NCBI GenBank assembly: GCA_003049465.1
Contig: PYSS01000154.1
Coordinates: 1 to 64,000 of the forward strand
Length of the DNA: 64,000 nucleotides
DNA from: Magnaporthiopsis rhizophila
Lineage: Eukaryota > Ascomycota > Sordariomycetes > Magnaporthales > Magnaporthaceae
Reading direction: 5' to 3'
A model generated the notes under the pieces. The model did no database searches, was not told where the DNA came from, and saw nothing but the letters and a program-made list of their open reading frames with translations. Positions 1 through 11,785 of the stretch are shown here, piece by piece; the first letter of the stretch is position 1, and each line of letters begins with the position of its first letter. Position numbers and translations under genes: made by a program.

Positions 1-299
1 GTGTATTATTTTGTAATTCCTTTCTTGTTCTTGTTGGTTTACCTGTCTGATGTATTTGTTTGGGGGATTATCTTTATTGCCATTCTTATATATACTACCA
101 CTGTCTGTGTTGTTTTGTTTATTTCCGTACTTTTCATGTTTTATATCTGTTGAGTACAATGATACCCGAATCCCGTCTCCGCTCACGGAAAGGACATGCT
201 CCTTTTTATCGTCATATTCTGTGATAAAGTGACCATTCTTCACCAGCAACAGCATGCCTCACCGTCGCACTGCCCACGACCAAAACCAATTCCATTTGG

Positions 300-1370
300 G
301 CCGATGGAAAGATGGGCTTGTATAGTGGATAATCGGCGTCCTTACCCTCAACCTCATCGGCCATCGCCTGCGCCAGATCTTCGAGGAGCCGGACCTCTAC
401 TTTGAAGGCCGCAACGTTTGTGCTGATAGGGGACTTTTTTTTTTTTTTTTTTTTTCCTTCCAACAGCCTCCTATCCTGCAAAAGCCTTGTTTCTCCCCTG
501 ATCAACGCCTGAGGACAGGTCCCGAGAAGGCCGGCCGTGTTGCGTACCTCCAGTTCACCAAGATTGCCGTGTCGAGTTTTACGCAACTTGTGTGTCAGGA
601 GGGTAATGATGAGGAGACAGGCAACTTCAGGGAGGGTCTCGAGGGTCTACGAGACAACGACCCTACTCGCCGCCACTGGAAAGTGCTCTCTCGCAGAGTT
701 CAGACTGCCCTGCCGCATCCCGAAGCTGCCCCTTCCGACAGGGCCGTTCGTATCTATCCTACCAGCGCTCAAATCGTGGAGGTCTACCACCATCAACTGG
801 CTCCCTCCCCCTGACTATTGCCAGTCACGTTTTCCAGCCAGCCGACTGCCGCCCTTTCGATCCTGAACAGACTCACATGGTCAGCGCTGAGCGCAACGAG
901 GTCGTCGCCATCTGGAAGCCGTACCAGAGGTATCTGGAGCGGGAGGACGTGTTGGAACTTGCTTGCTTCCTTCCTCACTAAGACGGATCACCGGCGCTTC
1001 TTTTTTTGTTTTCTTTTAGCTTGTCTTTGCCGCATGCCTCAGGCATCATTATCGCTGTGGTGCCTTCCCGGGGTCCGGCGGGTCTCGTCGGCGGCCTTCG
1101 CGTTTGTCAAGGTCTCTAATCTGGGAATCGAGTACCCTGCTCCTCTCGATTCATGTGAGGCCAGTAACAGTAACATAATCGTCCATTGTTCAGCGCAGTC
1201 AAACCTCCCTGACTCTGGCGCACGGATTCACACAGGTGGAGGCAATTTCCCCGCACGCCCGCAAGTCTTCAACGTTGCGCCCCCAGCGTCGGCACGAGGA
1301 GCTGATGACTGGCCTCACGATGGAGTCTCGTGCGCTCCATCGCGGAGCAGCAGGCGCCAGTACATAACAT
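300..1370 (+). pseudogene. Relic of a PIF1-type DNA helicase
   Basis: Pieces of a PIF1-like ATP-dependent helicase can be read in order but in shifting frames. Around 372-402 is a stretch like the family's HRLRQIFEEPDLYF. At 420-440 comes LIGDFF, the Walker B region of PIF1 (normally GDFFQLPP). After a 21-base T run the text resumes as QQPPI, then the family-like stretches FTQLVCQEGNDEETGNFREG (about 570-630) and WKVLSRRVQTAL (about 680-715). At least two frame changes and stops follow up to about 1370. PIF1-type helicases are common in fungi as free genes and as part of Helitron transposons. No Rep/HUH domain is visible, so the Helitron link is open. The family call is from remembered motifs, not a search. 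Confidence 0.55.
435..455. repeat. T(21) homopolymer inside the helicase relic
   Basis: An uninterrupted run of T lies directly after GGGGAC, at the codons that would encode the two Phe residues of the helicase GDFF motif. It looks like slippage expansion of an original TTTTTT/TTTTTC within a gene no longer under selection. Confidence 0.8.
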
Positions 1371-1379
1371 AAACGTGTT

Positions 1380-3985
1380 TATCGTCATATCTTAAAATGC
1401 TTTCATCGTGCACTTTGCTGTTCCGTGGCCAGGACGCTGGAATAGGATCGCGTACCCAGACCATTGGGCCAGGTATCCGTGGCGGGGTAAAAGGGTATCG
1501 AGAAGTCAGTCCCTTGAGTGGCGTTTCTTGTGGCGAAGGTGCAGATATCTTAAAAGCTTCACCCGGGCCGGTTCCCAGTCCCTGTGATTTTTATCCATCC
1601 ATCTATTTTGAATGACTTTTTTTGCCCATGATGGCAAAGGCCCAAACATCTTTCCGGGTGAGCAGAGTCTCCGTATGTACCCAAATACCTATGTGTTTCC
1701 AATCCGCTCCCCGCCACCAGTCGCACCCTGTGTGCCGTTGGACGCTACTCCAATGATTTTCGGCACACTCAATCGAACACGTCTTGTTGGATGTACTCCT
1801 TACAGTTGGCATTAAAGATCTTCTCTTGTGTCTGAGAGCCGAGTTTGGACTTGGCCTTGCCACAGCGCTTGCCCCATCGGGTATTTAACGCTCAAGGCTG
1901 CGCAAATCGCTCAAAAAGATCTTGAAACCGGACCGACAGCAGAATGACGGTGACTCCTCGTCCCTTCCTACTCGGTCCAGACCTGCCGTCTTCAGGCCCC
2001 GTTTTCATGACATGCCAGAAGAGAGCCTGGCCGTTCACTGTCCAGATGTGGCGCATCATCTCTTTGTATCAGCCACACGCAGACCAGCAGAATACCTGAA
2101 ACCGTGACACTGCTCAAACGGACACCGAGCGCACAATCGGCTAATACATTACTGGGCTGCTGGACTACGTCATAGTTCTCAATCGTAAAGTCGTAAAAGG
2201 TAACAGAGGGAAGAATCATAAATGTTCTGGAGAAGAACTGGACAAGACAGCATCAGGACACGTGATTTCTGGTTTGGGATCTTGGTAGTATATGCTGATT
2301 TATACATAAAGACGGGTGGCGGGTTGGTTGAAGAATGCGCCTGGCCTTCAAGGAGAAACAAGAAAGGTGAAGAATGGTGATCGGAATGGTATACACATGT
2401 CTGCCTGTCCGTCCTCCCAGCCATGACATTACGCTTTCGAGTGCCCGTAAACTGGGAAGCGGAGGCCGACCTTGATGCCCGTGTGGCTGCTTGTTCCCAT
2501 CTGAATTTGGATAACATTGCATGTTCCCAGGGCATTGACTCGTCATTCATACGCACAGTATCCGTGACCAAGGAGCCAGAATAGAGTCCGCGTGTTGCGG
2601 GCACAAAGTGCTTGCTTGAGGCTAGGCAGTCGAAGCGGGTCATCGCAGCGCCACATCCCTGCGTTCTGCGTCCGTGCCTCGCGCAAAAAAGGAACATGGT
2701 CGGTGCACACGGCTGGCTGCACCGCCGTTGAGAGTCAATTCAATTCAAGTGCCGCAAAGAGATCATAAAGTGGACGCAAAGGGTTTGGCTTCGGCCCCCG
2801 CGTCTAAGCGCGGCCTTCGGGGCCATCGAATGGCGTATTTCGTGCGGGAAGGTGCATGCATCCGCCAGCCAAGAATCTCAGGTTGAGCGCGCGTCTACCG
2901 TGCATGTGCAATTGCCACGCCTGGGTGGTATCCACCGAGCATTGCCTTGGATAAGGGAGCAATATTTCGCAATATTTGAACATTTGCTCCTTTGGCGTCG
3001 TAATCGATGGCTAGTTCCTGCCGCGCGCGTGGAGGATGATGCTGGCCTGGTGGAGACGGCCTCGAGCCAACCGCCTGATTTTCAAAGCCCCGTTAATCTT
3101 TGTTAATTTCCCACGTCACCGCGAATTGGAGTCGCCTCACCACAGCCACCTTTTGAATTTCCCTCTCCCTGAAGCGAGTTTGTGATATACAGCTGAGTCC
3201 AAGTGTTTAGCCTCCATCTACGAGACGACCTGCCTGGAATGAAGCCCGTCCAAAGTACAGTTCACAAGCACACCATCTATTTCTAAACAAGCACAGAAGT
3301 GGAAGCATAGAGAATCAGGACAAAAAGGTAACAAGATAAGGTTTGCGTCAACCTGCACAATCCCCTGATGCCTACAGAATGCAAGGTACGAATCACGGAA
3401 AACTGCATGGGGCTAAAAGGGGAAGGCGCCTGGACCCAACCCTTGTCCAGGCGCACCTCCTTTTTGTTGGTGTGCGGCCCGGTGATTGGCTGGCGACAAA
3501 GGACGGCGATGGGGGCCCCGCCGAAAACGACATGTGTGCAGGCCCGCCCTTGCCGCCACGGTCGAGCGCCGCGTCCATTCCCATCGCCAGATGGACCTGC
3601 CGACACTCCTTTGGACGAATCGCCAGGGCCCAGGGGTGGTACCATCGACGCGCCTTGCCCAATCCGGGGCGCCTTTACTGCTCTCGATGGCGCCTGTCGA
3701 TGGCCAATGGGGCCGCGATACCTTGCACCGCCCCCTGGACCCCCATTCCCCATTCTCGGGGTGCTAATGTCACTTTGTGCCCTCTCAGATGTGATGTTCG
3801 CGGCGGGTTATGTTGGCGGCTGCTCCCCTCGCCTGTCGCTTGCTGATGACCCTCTCTTGTGGGCGCGCCGTGTACCAAGACTCGTTCTTTGTTGGTCGCT
3901 GTGTCGACTGCTTGCTCTGCCGGAGAAATTAATACACTATAGCTGCCCACCACCCAGCTAGCTGTCTAATAACTTCCTACCCGCA
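1380..3985. other. Non-coding stretch upstream of the coiled-coil gene
   Basis: Only short, mutually overlapping reading frames with no protein-like composition. No RNA gene or mobile element recognised. The last 700 bases are GC-rich, then turn pyrimidine-rich just before the start codon at 3986, as expected for promoter and 5' leader of the next gene. Confidence 0.5.
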
Positions 3986-6900
3986 ATGGCCGCCGACCCT
4001 CCCACACCCGCTCCGGCACCGCAGGCCAATTTCGACGCTCCTGGTCCCTACAGCTCTGACACTCGGCCTGCCGCACCTGCACCGTCGTCGTCCGCCCGCG
4101 TCCAATCCCAAAACGCGCCTCAGGTTCTGCCAAGTCCCAGGAGCTCAAGGTCCCCCAGCTTGGCCACGAGGAATTCCGTTTCGTCCATCAAGCGGAAGCC
4201 TTTGTCGGCAAACGCTTCGGCCGTGGCACGAAGGTACTCGCAGTCGTCGCAGTCGCCGCGATCGCCACCGTCGCCACCGTCTCAGCACTACCTCGACATC
4301 TTGGACGAGCTGCCGATGCCCCAGACCCTCATCGTCCCCCCTGTCGACAGCTCGTGGTATGCTGGCGAAACCCCAGTAGTAGACCATTTTGCGGACGCAT
4401 ACAGGTCCTCCGAGGAGGGAGGGTGAGTTGCCTCCGAGTCTCTCCTGTTGGCCTAGTCTGGCCTAGTGCCGTGGCCTTGAGGATTTACTGTCTCTGCCGT
4501 CCGAGGGCCGCCTAGCGCCCTGGAACAGAGCCCATTCCTCGCAAGTCCCCAACTGTGTATATACGCATCCGACTGACTTGTATCTTGCTGGCAGACTAAG
4601 CAGCAAAGCCCTTCCACAACTGCCGCCGCAGTCTGCGGCCGCAGAGTCTGGACCTCGGGGTGCCGCCCCGGCTCAGCCTCGAAACATTCCAGAGCTCAAC
4701 CCTGCTGCTCCTCAAACACTACTATCCTTCCGCGAACATCAGCAGAACCGTTCCGCCGGCGCAAGCCAGAGCTTGAAGCGTGGGGACGTGTCCCAAGACT
4801 CAGACATTGACTTGGACGTCACGTCGCGCGTTGCACAAGGGCTTGAAGCAGCATCAGGTGGCGGCGTCGATCAGCCGTTGGACCCAAGCAGCCAACCGGA
4901 GGCCCAATCTCCTAATACTAATAATACTGTCGGGCCCAAGATCATGTCCCTCTTTGCCCGCAAACCCTCGCCTCCACACCTGAAGCTCGTACCGACAGCC
5001 GATAATACCCCAAAACCAACAGCAGCAGCAGCAGCCAGTGACGCTACTCCCACCATTAAAGCCGGTGCTACAGATAATCTTAATCCCCAGACAAAGTCAC
5101 CAGCAACAAAATCACCAGCCTCGTCGAAGCTGGGAACCTTCTTTGGCTGGTCTACCTCGTCGCCCTCATCAACAATCTTCTCCGAAGGCATCTCTCCGTT
5201 GGATTCACCCTACTGGCCCAAGCCGCCAGCCTTCGTCGATGACGTTCCGCTCACCGCAGCAACGTCCAGCCCACCCACGGCGAAGCCGACTTATGACATC
5301 TCTGCGGATGAAAGCCCCCTCGACTACTGCGAAGCGTATCTGCATACCCCGCCGGACGCGACCACCCCGACACCGGCTGCGACCGCCGATAAGATCGAAG
5401 ACATGGAGGACGAGCTGAAAGCCATCAGTGCGGAGCTCGCCGCCTCCATCAGGCGCGAGATGGACCTGGAGGATCTCGTCGACCGGCTGCAGGCGCAGGT
5501 CGGCGGCCGGGGAGACACGCCGGGAAAAAGAACCAGTGATTACTTTTCCGACTCGGGCTACAGCTCCGCGAAACTGTCCGAGTACGATGCCAACCGCGAA
5601 GAGATCACGCAGCTCCAGCGCCGCGCCGAGCAGGAGAAGGCCCAGGTCCGCCTAGAGCTGAGCCAGAAGCTGCAGGATGAGCGCGAGCGCCGCAGGGATC
5701 TGGACCGCCAGATCCAGGAGCTGTCGGCGCGCGCCGCTCAGGCCGGCGGCCAACTCGCCGCCGTCAGGGGCTCCCCCGACGACATGGCCGACGCTGCCAG
5801 CGCCGCCGGCAGAGTGAAGGAGCTTGAGGGCTCGTGCGAGGACCTCCGCAGGCGGCTGACCGAGGAGCGCCAGGTTAAGAGCAATTTCGAGGATCTCCTC
5901 ACGGCACTCAAGGGTGAGCTGGAGAATGCGGCCAACGAGCGCGACAACCTGCGCGACGAGGTGGTGCCGCAGCTCCGGGCCCGCGTCGAGGGCCTGGAGC
6001 AGCAGGCGTCGGAGCACTCCAAGCTGGTTTACGAGAGCACCAAGATCCAACAGGAGCTCCGCAACCTTCAGCTGGAGAATGCCACCCTGAAGACGAGCAG
6101 AGCCATGCCGCCGCTACCGGAGGACTCGAAGCCGGCGACCCGGCCAGTGCGCTCGACGTCGGTGAGCGCGGCCCAGTCGGCTTTCAAGCTGCAGCAGGCG
6201 CCACTGGGCCGTAGCAACACGGTTAAGGGTTCGGCCGACGGCGCGCGTCGAATTGAGGCGTCCCCGCTGAGTCGGTCCAACACGGTTAAGGGCACCACTG
6301 CCGGTCCGCACCAGACGGAGTCGCGCGAGGCAATATCTGAGCGGCTCAAGGACGTGGAGGCGCAGCGCGATGCGCTCCACAATGCCCTCAGAAGCCTACT
6401 TGAGCGACAGGAGTTCCAGAACCGCGAGAATGAGAAGAAGATTCGGATTCTCGAGCAGGAGCGCAGTCGGCTGCTGGCCGCGTCGCCCCAGAAGGCTGGC
6501 TACGAGCGAGATGTGTCGAATCTGCGCGAGGAGATTGCGCTCCTGCGGAAGCGGGCCGAAGAGGCCATGGAGCAGAAGTGGCAGGTCGAGAAGGGCTTGA
6601 GTGGTCTGAAGATGGATCTGGACCGGGCCGAGGAGGAGATCGCGGGCCTCAGGAGTCTCCTTCGCGAGAAGGACATCCTCATCCCGGCCACCTTCGCCAG
6701 GCCATTAAGCACGGCTGCTGCCGCCAAGGAGAACGACCCGACGCTATCGACGCCTGTGAGCTCCGCCTCGTTGGAGAAAGCATACAAGGACCTTCAAGCC
6801 GCCTACGCCCAGGCCCTGGAACGTATCAAGGGCCTGGAGCTGGGGACTGCCGACGACAAGACCAGGGCGGCCATGGACAGGCTCGAGCGTTCAGTGGCGT

Positions 6901-7697
6901 CCAAGATGGACGACGCCGAGGTGCAGCAGCTGCGGGAGCGGGTCGAGGACCTCGAGCAGTCCGCACAAGCCAACATGGAGGCCGAGCGTGACCTGGCCGA
7001 TCAGCTGCAAGCGTCGGCGCGCCGCGTCGAGGAGCTTGCGGCGCAAGTGCAGGCGCAGCTGGCGACCAACGCGTCGCTGCGGACGCGGCTCTCCGAGGCG
7101 GTCACGCGCGGCGAGTCGGACCAGCGGTCGAGCAAGGAGCGCATCTCGTCGCTGCAGCAGCGCCTGCGGAAGCTCGAGGACGAGCTGAGTGCGGCGCAAC
7201 AGGTGGCCGAGGACCGCATCGCGCGGCAGGACGAGGAGCTGCGGCAGCTGCGCGAGGCCAACAACGGGCAGATCCAGCGCCTGCGTGATGCCTCGGGCGG
7301 TCTCCGCTCGCCTTCGCAGCGCCTCTTCCCGCCGCGCTCGCCATTGTCGCCCATCTTTACCAACGGCATGCGCTCGCCCAGGTTCGGGTCGCGCCCCGCG
7401 TCCAGGACGGGATCGTCGTCGGGCGGCCGCAGCCCCGCGTCCCCGCTGGCGCGCGAGCGCGAGGAGGATCAGACGGCGCAGATGGAGAAGCTCCGGGCGC
7501 GCGTGGCCGAGCTCGAGACCGCGCTCTCAACAGCCGACTCGGAAATGCAGGAGGTGGTGGGCCGCATGAACACGGCTCAGATCGAGGTGCTGCAGCTCCA
7601 GGAGGAGCGCGAGCAGGCCGTCCGCGAGACGCGCAGGCTGCAGCGGCAGCTCGAGGCCGAGCAGGCCAAGGCCTCGACGGTCGATTCAAAGGCTTAA
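3986..7697 (+). CDS. Large coiled-coil protein, function unknown
   Basis: Two exons, 3986-4422 and 4595-7697. The intron has donor GTGAGT and acceptor GCAG and joins in frame as GG|A; product about 1179 residues. The first about 500 residues are low-complexity, rich in Pro, Ser, Thr and Ala. From about residue 470 to the end the protein is almost continuous heptad-type coiled coil (runs of EELRQL, RVEELE, LQQRLRKLEDEL). Two Ser/Pro/Arg-rich breaks interrupt it, near residues 700-750 and 1050-1100. A short SDYFSDSGYSS segment precedes the coil. Such composition is typical of scaffold or cytoskeletal proteins, and fungal homologues are often labelled M-protein-repeat or USO1-like only because of the coil. 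I recognise no domain. The start ATG has a CCGCAATGG context and is the first in frame. Confidence 0.85.
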
Positions 7698-8805
7698 ATG
7701 AGCTCGAGCCATGCCATGGTCGGAATGACCGGCCATGAGTGCAACGCGTTCGCTCTCCCGCCCGCGTGTACTGCCCGACCTGGATACAAGACCGAGCGGT
7801 AACCTAGACAACATCAGACGGATGCATCCCCGCTCCTCAGAACGACACATGGCAAATCCCTACCTCTCTCTCTCTCTCTGAACATACAAACAGCCGACAC
7901 TCCTCGTTCGCGACCGATCCCGCCACTGTACAAGATTTTCTTAATACTCTATTCTGTCCTACGCATTTACGCCACTGGAGAGCCCCGCGAGTCGCAGCAT
8001 TTTACATGGTGTTTTGGACGGTTAATTTCTAGTTTGGGTTATTTTCCTTTTCTTTTCTTCGGCTTCTTGTTTTGGATTGAAACCGCGACAATTATTACCA
8101 CATTGGCGCACCAACCGGCCCTGTTTTTAACGGTCGTTGCTGCTGCTTATTTACCCTATTTTCTGCATAGTGTATTACCTTTTGTTTTCTTTTCTTTTCG
8201 GCACCTTTATACTAATAACCCCCCGAGATCTGGGACAACATGATTGTCTTGTGTGCGCACCGCTGTGCGACGGAGGGATTGGGGAGGTTCCGGGGAGGTG
8301 TCACAAGGGAGAGGGAAACAAGAATGGATGTAACACGACATGAAGCGGGGCGGAGGCATGGGGCCTGCACCATGGAAGGAGGACTGGACCGACTTTGATG
8401 GTCCTTGGTTGAATGTATGGGGAAACCACATTCTCAAGAGGGTGAGGGAAATGAAAAGGATATGGGCAAGGGAGCACAGCAGGCAAAACAAAAGATTTGC
8501 GTGCGAGTTACATACCGGTCCGCTCCTCGAGCAATTGCTAGATTGTATCGGGTAGTCGGCGTTTAATTCAATTCTTCGGTAATCCAACCACACACACACT
8601 TGACACCCCCGGGTCGGGTTCAGTTACACAAACTTGGACAGCCACTCCCGACGCTCCCGTTGCCGTGCATGCGGGGCTGTCTCACAGACACATGGAGACA
8701 CAGAGCCTGCTGAGTAATCTGTGTGACATGTGACCTCCGGAGCTCTGGCTGTGCGGGTGGTGGCTTTGTGGTGTAGTCCTCGAAGCGTGGCACCCTGGGG
8801 CATAA

Positions 8806-8808
<3 letters not shown>
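7698..8808. other. 3' flank and intergenic DNA
   Basis: Downstream of the coiled-coil gene. It holds a short CT dinucleotide repeat (about 7864-7879) and T-rich DNA at 8030-8215 but no supported gene. The short reading frames here are AT-rich and not protein-like. Confidence 0.45.
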
Positions 8809-8846
<38 letters not shown>

Positions 8847-8872
8847 NAAAAAAAAAAAAAAAAAAAAAAAAA
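8809..8872. repeat. Poly-A tract containing an N
   Basis: About 62 A residues broken by TN at 8846-8847. The single N suggests the assembler could not resolve the run, so its true length is unknown. Confidence 0.8.
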
Positions 8873-9469
8873 CGGAACATCTTCACCAATTTCCCATATG
8901 TTTGTTGGTTTTGGACTTGGGCTTTTTGCTAGCACCATCAAACCAGACCCCGCATCGACAGCTTGAGTGGTCAGGGAGTTGGCAATGGGAATTTTCTTTG
9001 AGATGACCCCCCCGAGAAAAACACTCGCACCCCCCAAACACCCTCGTCTCGGTGGACCTACAGCGAGGCATTGGGCAGATTGTCTCGTCGGTAAAATATG
9101 GTAGGCGGTGGTCTACCGATGAGGATGGCTCATGACCATGGTGCTGCTCACCGGCCTCAGAGGCGGAGTTGCATGTCAAAACCAAGCCCCGATTCCTCTT
9201 CGAGTCGAGGATCTAGTAGTTCCCCAACGCTGACCTCATCAGACATATGGACCCGTCTTCTGGAACTTGTGCCTGATGACGACTTCAAGGAGGCCTATGC
9301 TGTATTTCGACAGGACTGGAAACTTGTGCCCGGGCTCTTGCAGGAATGTCCAGCGGATGTCTGGTTGCCCGACGAGTGGATGTTTGCGTCGCCAGCATTG
9401 CGCCGTATATCCGTTTTGTTGTGACATAACGCCTCTGGTTCCCCTAATTAAAAAAAAAAAGAAAAAGAT
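8873..9469 (+). other. Unassigned stretch with a short protein-like frame
   Basis: On the plus strand about 9200-9424 encodes a plausible but unrecognised peptide (motifs DIWTRLLELVPDDDFKEAY and DVWLPDEWMFASPALRRI, ending at TGA). It lies between two homopolymer tracts and beside a gene relic on the other strand, so it is more likely a fragment than an intact gene. Confidence 0.25.
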
Positions 9470-9760
9470 TCACTTACGAGATCTGGGCAAGCATGTTTTG
9501 CACATTATCACGAACGACGCCGGTACTTCCCCGCTCAAGAGCTTGTTCATGGCTTCGAGCAGTGCCGTCTGCATGTCGGTAGCTGACTTTAGACGCTGCA
9601 GGTCCCTGCTGGACCGCTTGAGTCGACCTAATCCGAAGCGCATCTTGGCCCTCAGCACCTTCCATGACGGCCCGCCCCCTGTTGATATGGAGCCGAACGT
9701 CGCCTCGTACTTTCTGAGCTTGGTTAGAAACATCTCTAGAGGTCGCCGGCATGCAAGCGC

Positions 9761-9808
<48 letters not shown>

Positions 9809-9809
9809 N

Positions 9810-9848
<39 letters not shown>

Positions 9849-10040
9849 GGAATCGGCCCGGTCGGGATGGGTGGCGGAGACGTGGAGATGCTCGATGTGG
9901 AGTAGACGAGGGCTTTTTGCAGGCATTCGAGCTCGTTGACGAGGTCCCGGTCCTCAAATTTGGCGCCTCCAATGTCCTTCAGTCATGAGGTGATATCCAG
10001 GATCAGCTTTCCTACTGCCGATGCCGAATCCAAACGACAT
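9470..10040 (-). pseudogene. Relic of a fungal MSFGFG-type N-terminal-domain gene
   Basis: Reading on the minus strand from an ATG at 10040 gives MSFGFGIG. A frame change follows, then AVGKLILDITS, a TGA, LKDIGGAKFEDRDLVNELEC and LQKALVYSTSSIS. After the homopolymer tract it resumes with FLTKLRKYEATFGS and ends in a helical stretch around LKRSSRDLQRL. This order matches a large fungal family that begins MSFGFGxGD and continues with a helical domain (LixDI..LKD.GGAKSEYQDL.RELESL..AL, then FL.KIRKYE..LG). The family is often followed by a ubiquitin-like domain or found on STAND proteins. The copy is dead: one frameshift, one stop fitting CGA-to-TGA, and an expanded A/T tract in the middle. The family assignment is from memory of its motifs. 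Confidence 0.55.
9763..9845. repeat. Poly-T tract containing an N
   Basis: About 82 T residues with one N at 9809, sitting inside the coding relic on the other strand. The N marks unresolved length. Confidence 0.8.
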
Positions 10041-11029
10041 TGCGGCCGTGAAGTGTGGAGGGACACCGGGACGGGATAGGAGGGATACTCGCTAGTCCAA
10101 AAGAAAACTGGAACAGAAGAATTGAGGAAGAATGCGAAATGGGCAGACGGCAAAGCTGGAATCCTGAGCGACGTTTTGCTAGGTGTGCAGCCTCCCGTGA
10201 TGTGCAGCCTTCCTCTGTCTCGCCCTGCACAGCATACGTTGTTGGGCACCGACACAGCCACCACCATGACGCCTAGCATGGCCACCATTGCCTAGGTAAG
10301 GTCGAACGTTCTCAAAAAGCACCCCTAGGTGCTATAGCCGACGCGCCGGAGGGAGTGTTCCGGATATATCACTGTGCTTTGCTTATAATCTTCCACTGCC
10401 GACAGAGTCAGCGACAGCTTGAACGGAGGGTCCAGCTTGTTGCCAGATGACATCGCCACATCGCTCCATATCCAGCTTGTTCTCCTTGAACACAAGCGTC
10501 CGGTGTCCTCGTCCACTAGCCGGGACTCGAACCCGCCGATGTAGACGTTCCCGCACCAGGGGATCAAAGCCGGCCGATGTAGCTACTGAAAGTATAATTT
10601 GTTCAACATCTCGAATGCCAATATCAGGCTAGCTATGTGCCACGCTGCCTACATATAGTTCTTTGGGCGATGGATATCTCGAAGTGAATTCGGGAAGCCG
10701 TCTTCTGACATAATGTGGCGCCTGCCAGCTACGCCTGGAGCCTGGGACCTACGGTTCAGGGACACAGAGTGTGGACACTGTCGCTTTACTTATGATAGCT
10801 TTATGAAATGCCAAGTGGTAGCTCGGGCTGATCACCTGTGAGCTCAGGTCTGGCACTCGATCCAGGCTTGGGGGCAGTTTTTTTTTTCGGGGATGACTAT
10901 ATAGGTACGTGTAGGCAGGTACATACACCTTCCAGGATCAGTCTTCCACCGCTTTTTCATCCCGACACTCCCCGTACCGGAGGTTTTTTTGTCTTATAAT
11001 ATGATATTGTCATTTCGTCCGAATCTCAC

Positions 11030-11330
11030 TTTTATGATCATGGAAGGGTATATACAGCATGCCCCTGTAAGTTTCACGATGGGTCTTTCCCACCTAAAAG
11101 ACTCCCATACTGAGCATTCTTTAAGAAGCCATATTGGGTGTTTCTCACTTCGATGAAGGTTTTCCCATTTAATGTAATTCGTCCCCCCTTTTTTGTTTCC
11201 ATTTGCTAAAGGCTTCGCGGTGATTTTTCGAGGCCTTGATACGTAGGTAGGTCTCGAGGTGGGTGAGGACCCCACTGTGGAACTCACAGGGGGTATGTTG
11301 TACTCACACTCGGGTAAGTTGTGCCGGGGC
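11030..11330. repeat. Degenerate inverted-repeat element, possible MITE
   Basis: The segment at about 11040-11096 (core TGGAAGGGTATATACAGCAT) has an imperfect reverse-complement partner at about 11245-11308. By eye the two agree at roughly 65-70% of positions over about 55 bases. No transposase frame lies between them. Confidence 0.4.
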
Positions 11331-11596
11331 TATCTGGGCCTCTGGCCTCTGGGCTTCTGGTTATGGGCTTTTGTGTTGTTGGGTCAAGCAGGCAGGGGGC
11401 CACATCCGGACAAAAGCCGGGGACACAGCCGGTGTGAGAGGAAGTTGGACGGGGTGGGTTTTCTTTGGGCCTGGTCGTTATGTGCGTATGTTCGTACTCT
11501 GAGGTTGCAGTCAAAGGTGCCGTTCGGATTGCAAACCCCTCAGAGCATGAAACGAGTGCCGTTTGGAGGAGGAGAATGGTTGCGAACCTTCGGTCT

Positions 11597-11785
11597 ATGG
11601 ACGGTACACCCTTCCAGGAACATGAGCGCTAAATCTTTCCGAAACTCCCAACGATGGTACTATACATTTAAGTTCACCTGATCTGTAGGTCAATGAGATG
11701 TTTTTGTTCGTCATGGCGATGGAGTGTTCGCCCAATAGGTACGAGTTAGCGTTTATGATCCTGGAAGGGTGTATGTAGGGCAGAC
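11597..11785. repeat. Second degenerate inverted-repeat pair
   Basis: About 11597-11640 reads, on the minus strand, GATTTAGCGCTCATGTTCCT followed by GGAAGGGTGTA. It pairs with about 11743-11785 (GAGTTAGCGTTTATGATCCT then GGAAGGGTGTA). The same core, TTTATGATCNTGGAAGGGT, occurs at 11030-11050, so the two pairs probably derive from one element family. Confidence 0.4.

Noticed and set aside
10500..10580. Reverse complement contains GGCGGGTTCGAGTCCCGGC, like a tRNA T-arm
   Set aside because: Only four of five T-stem pairs form. No matching acceptor 5' strand, D-arm or anticodon stem lies at the right distance, so this is not a tRNA.
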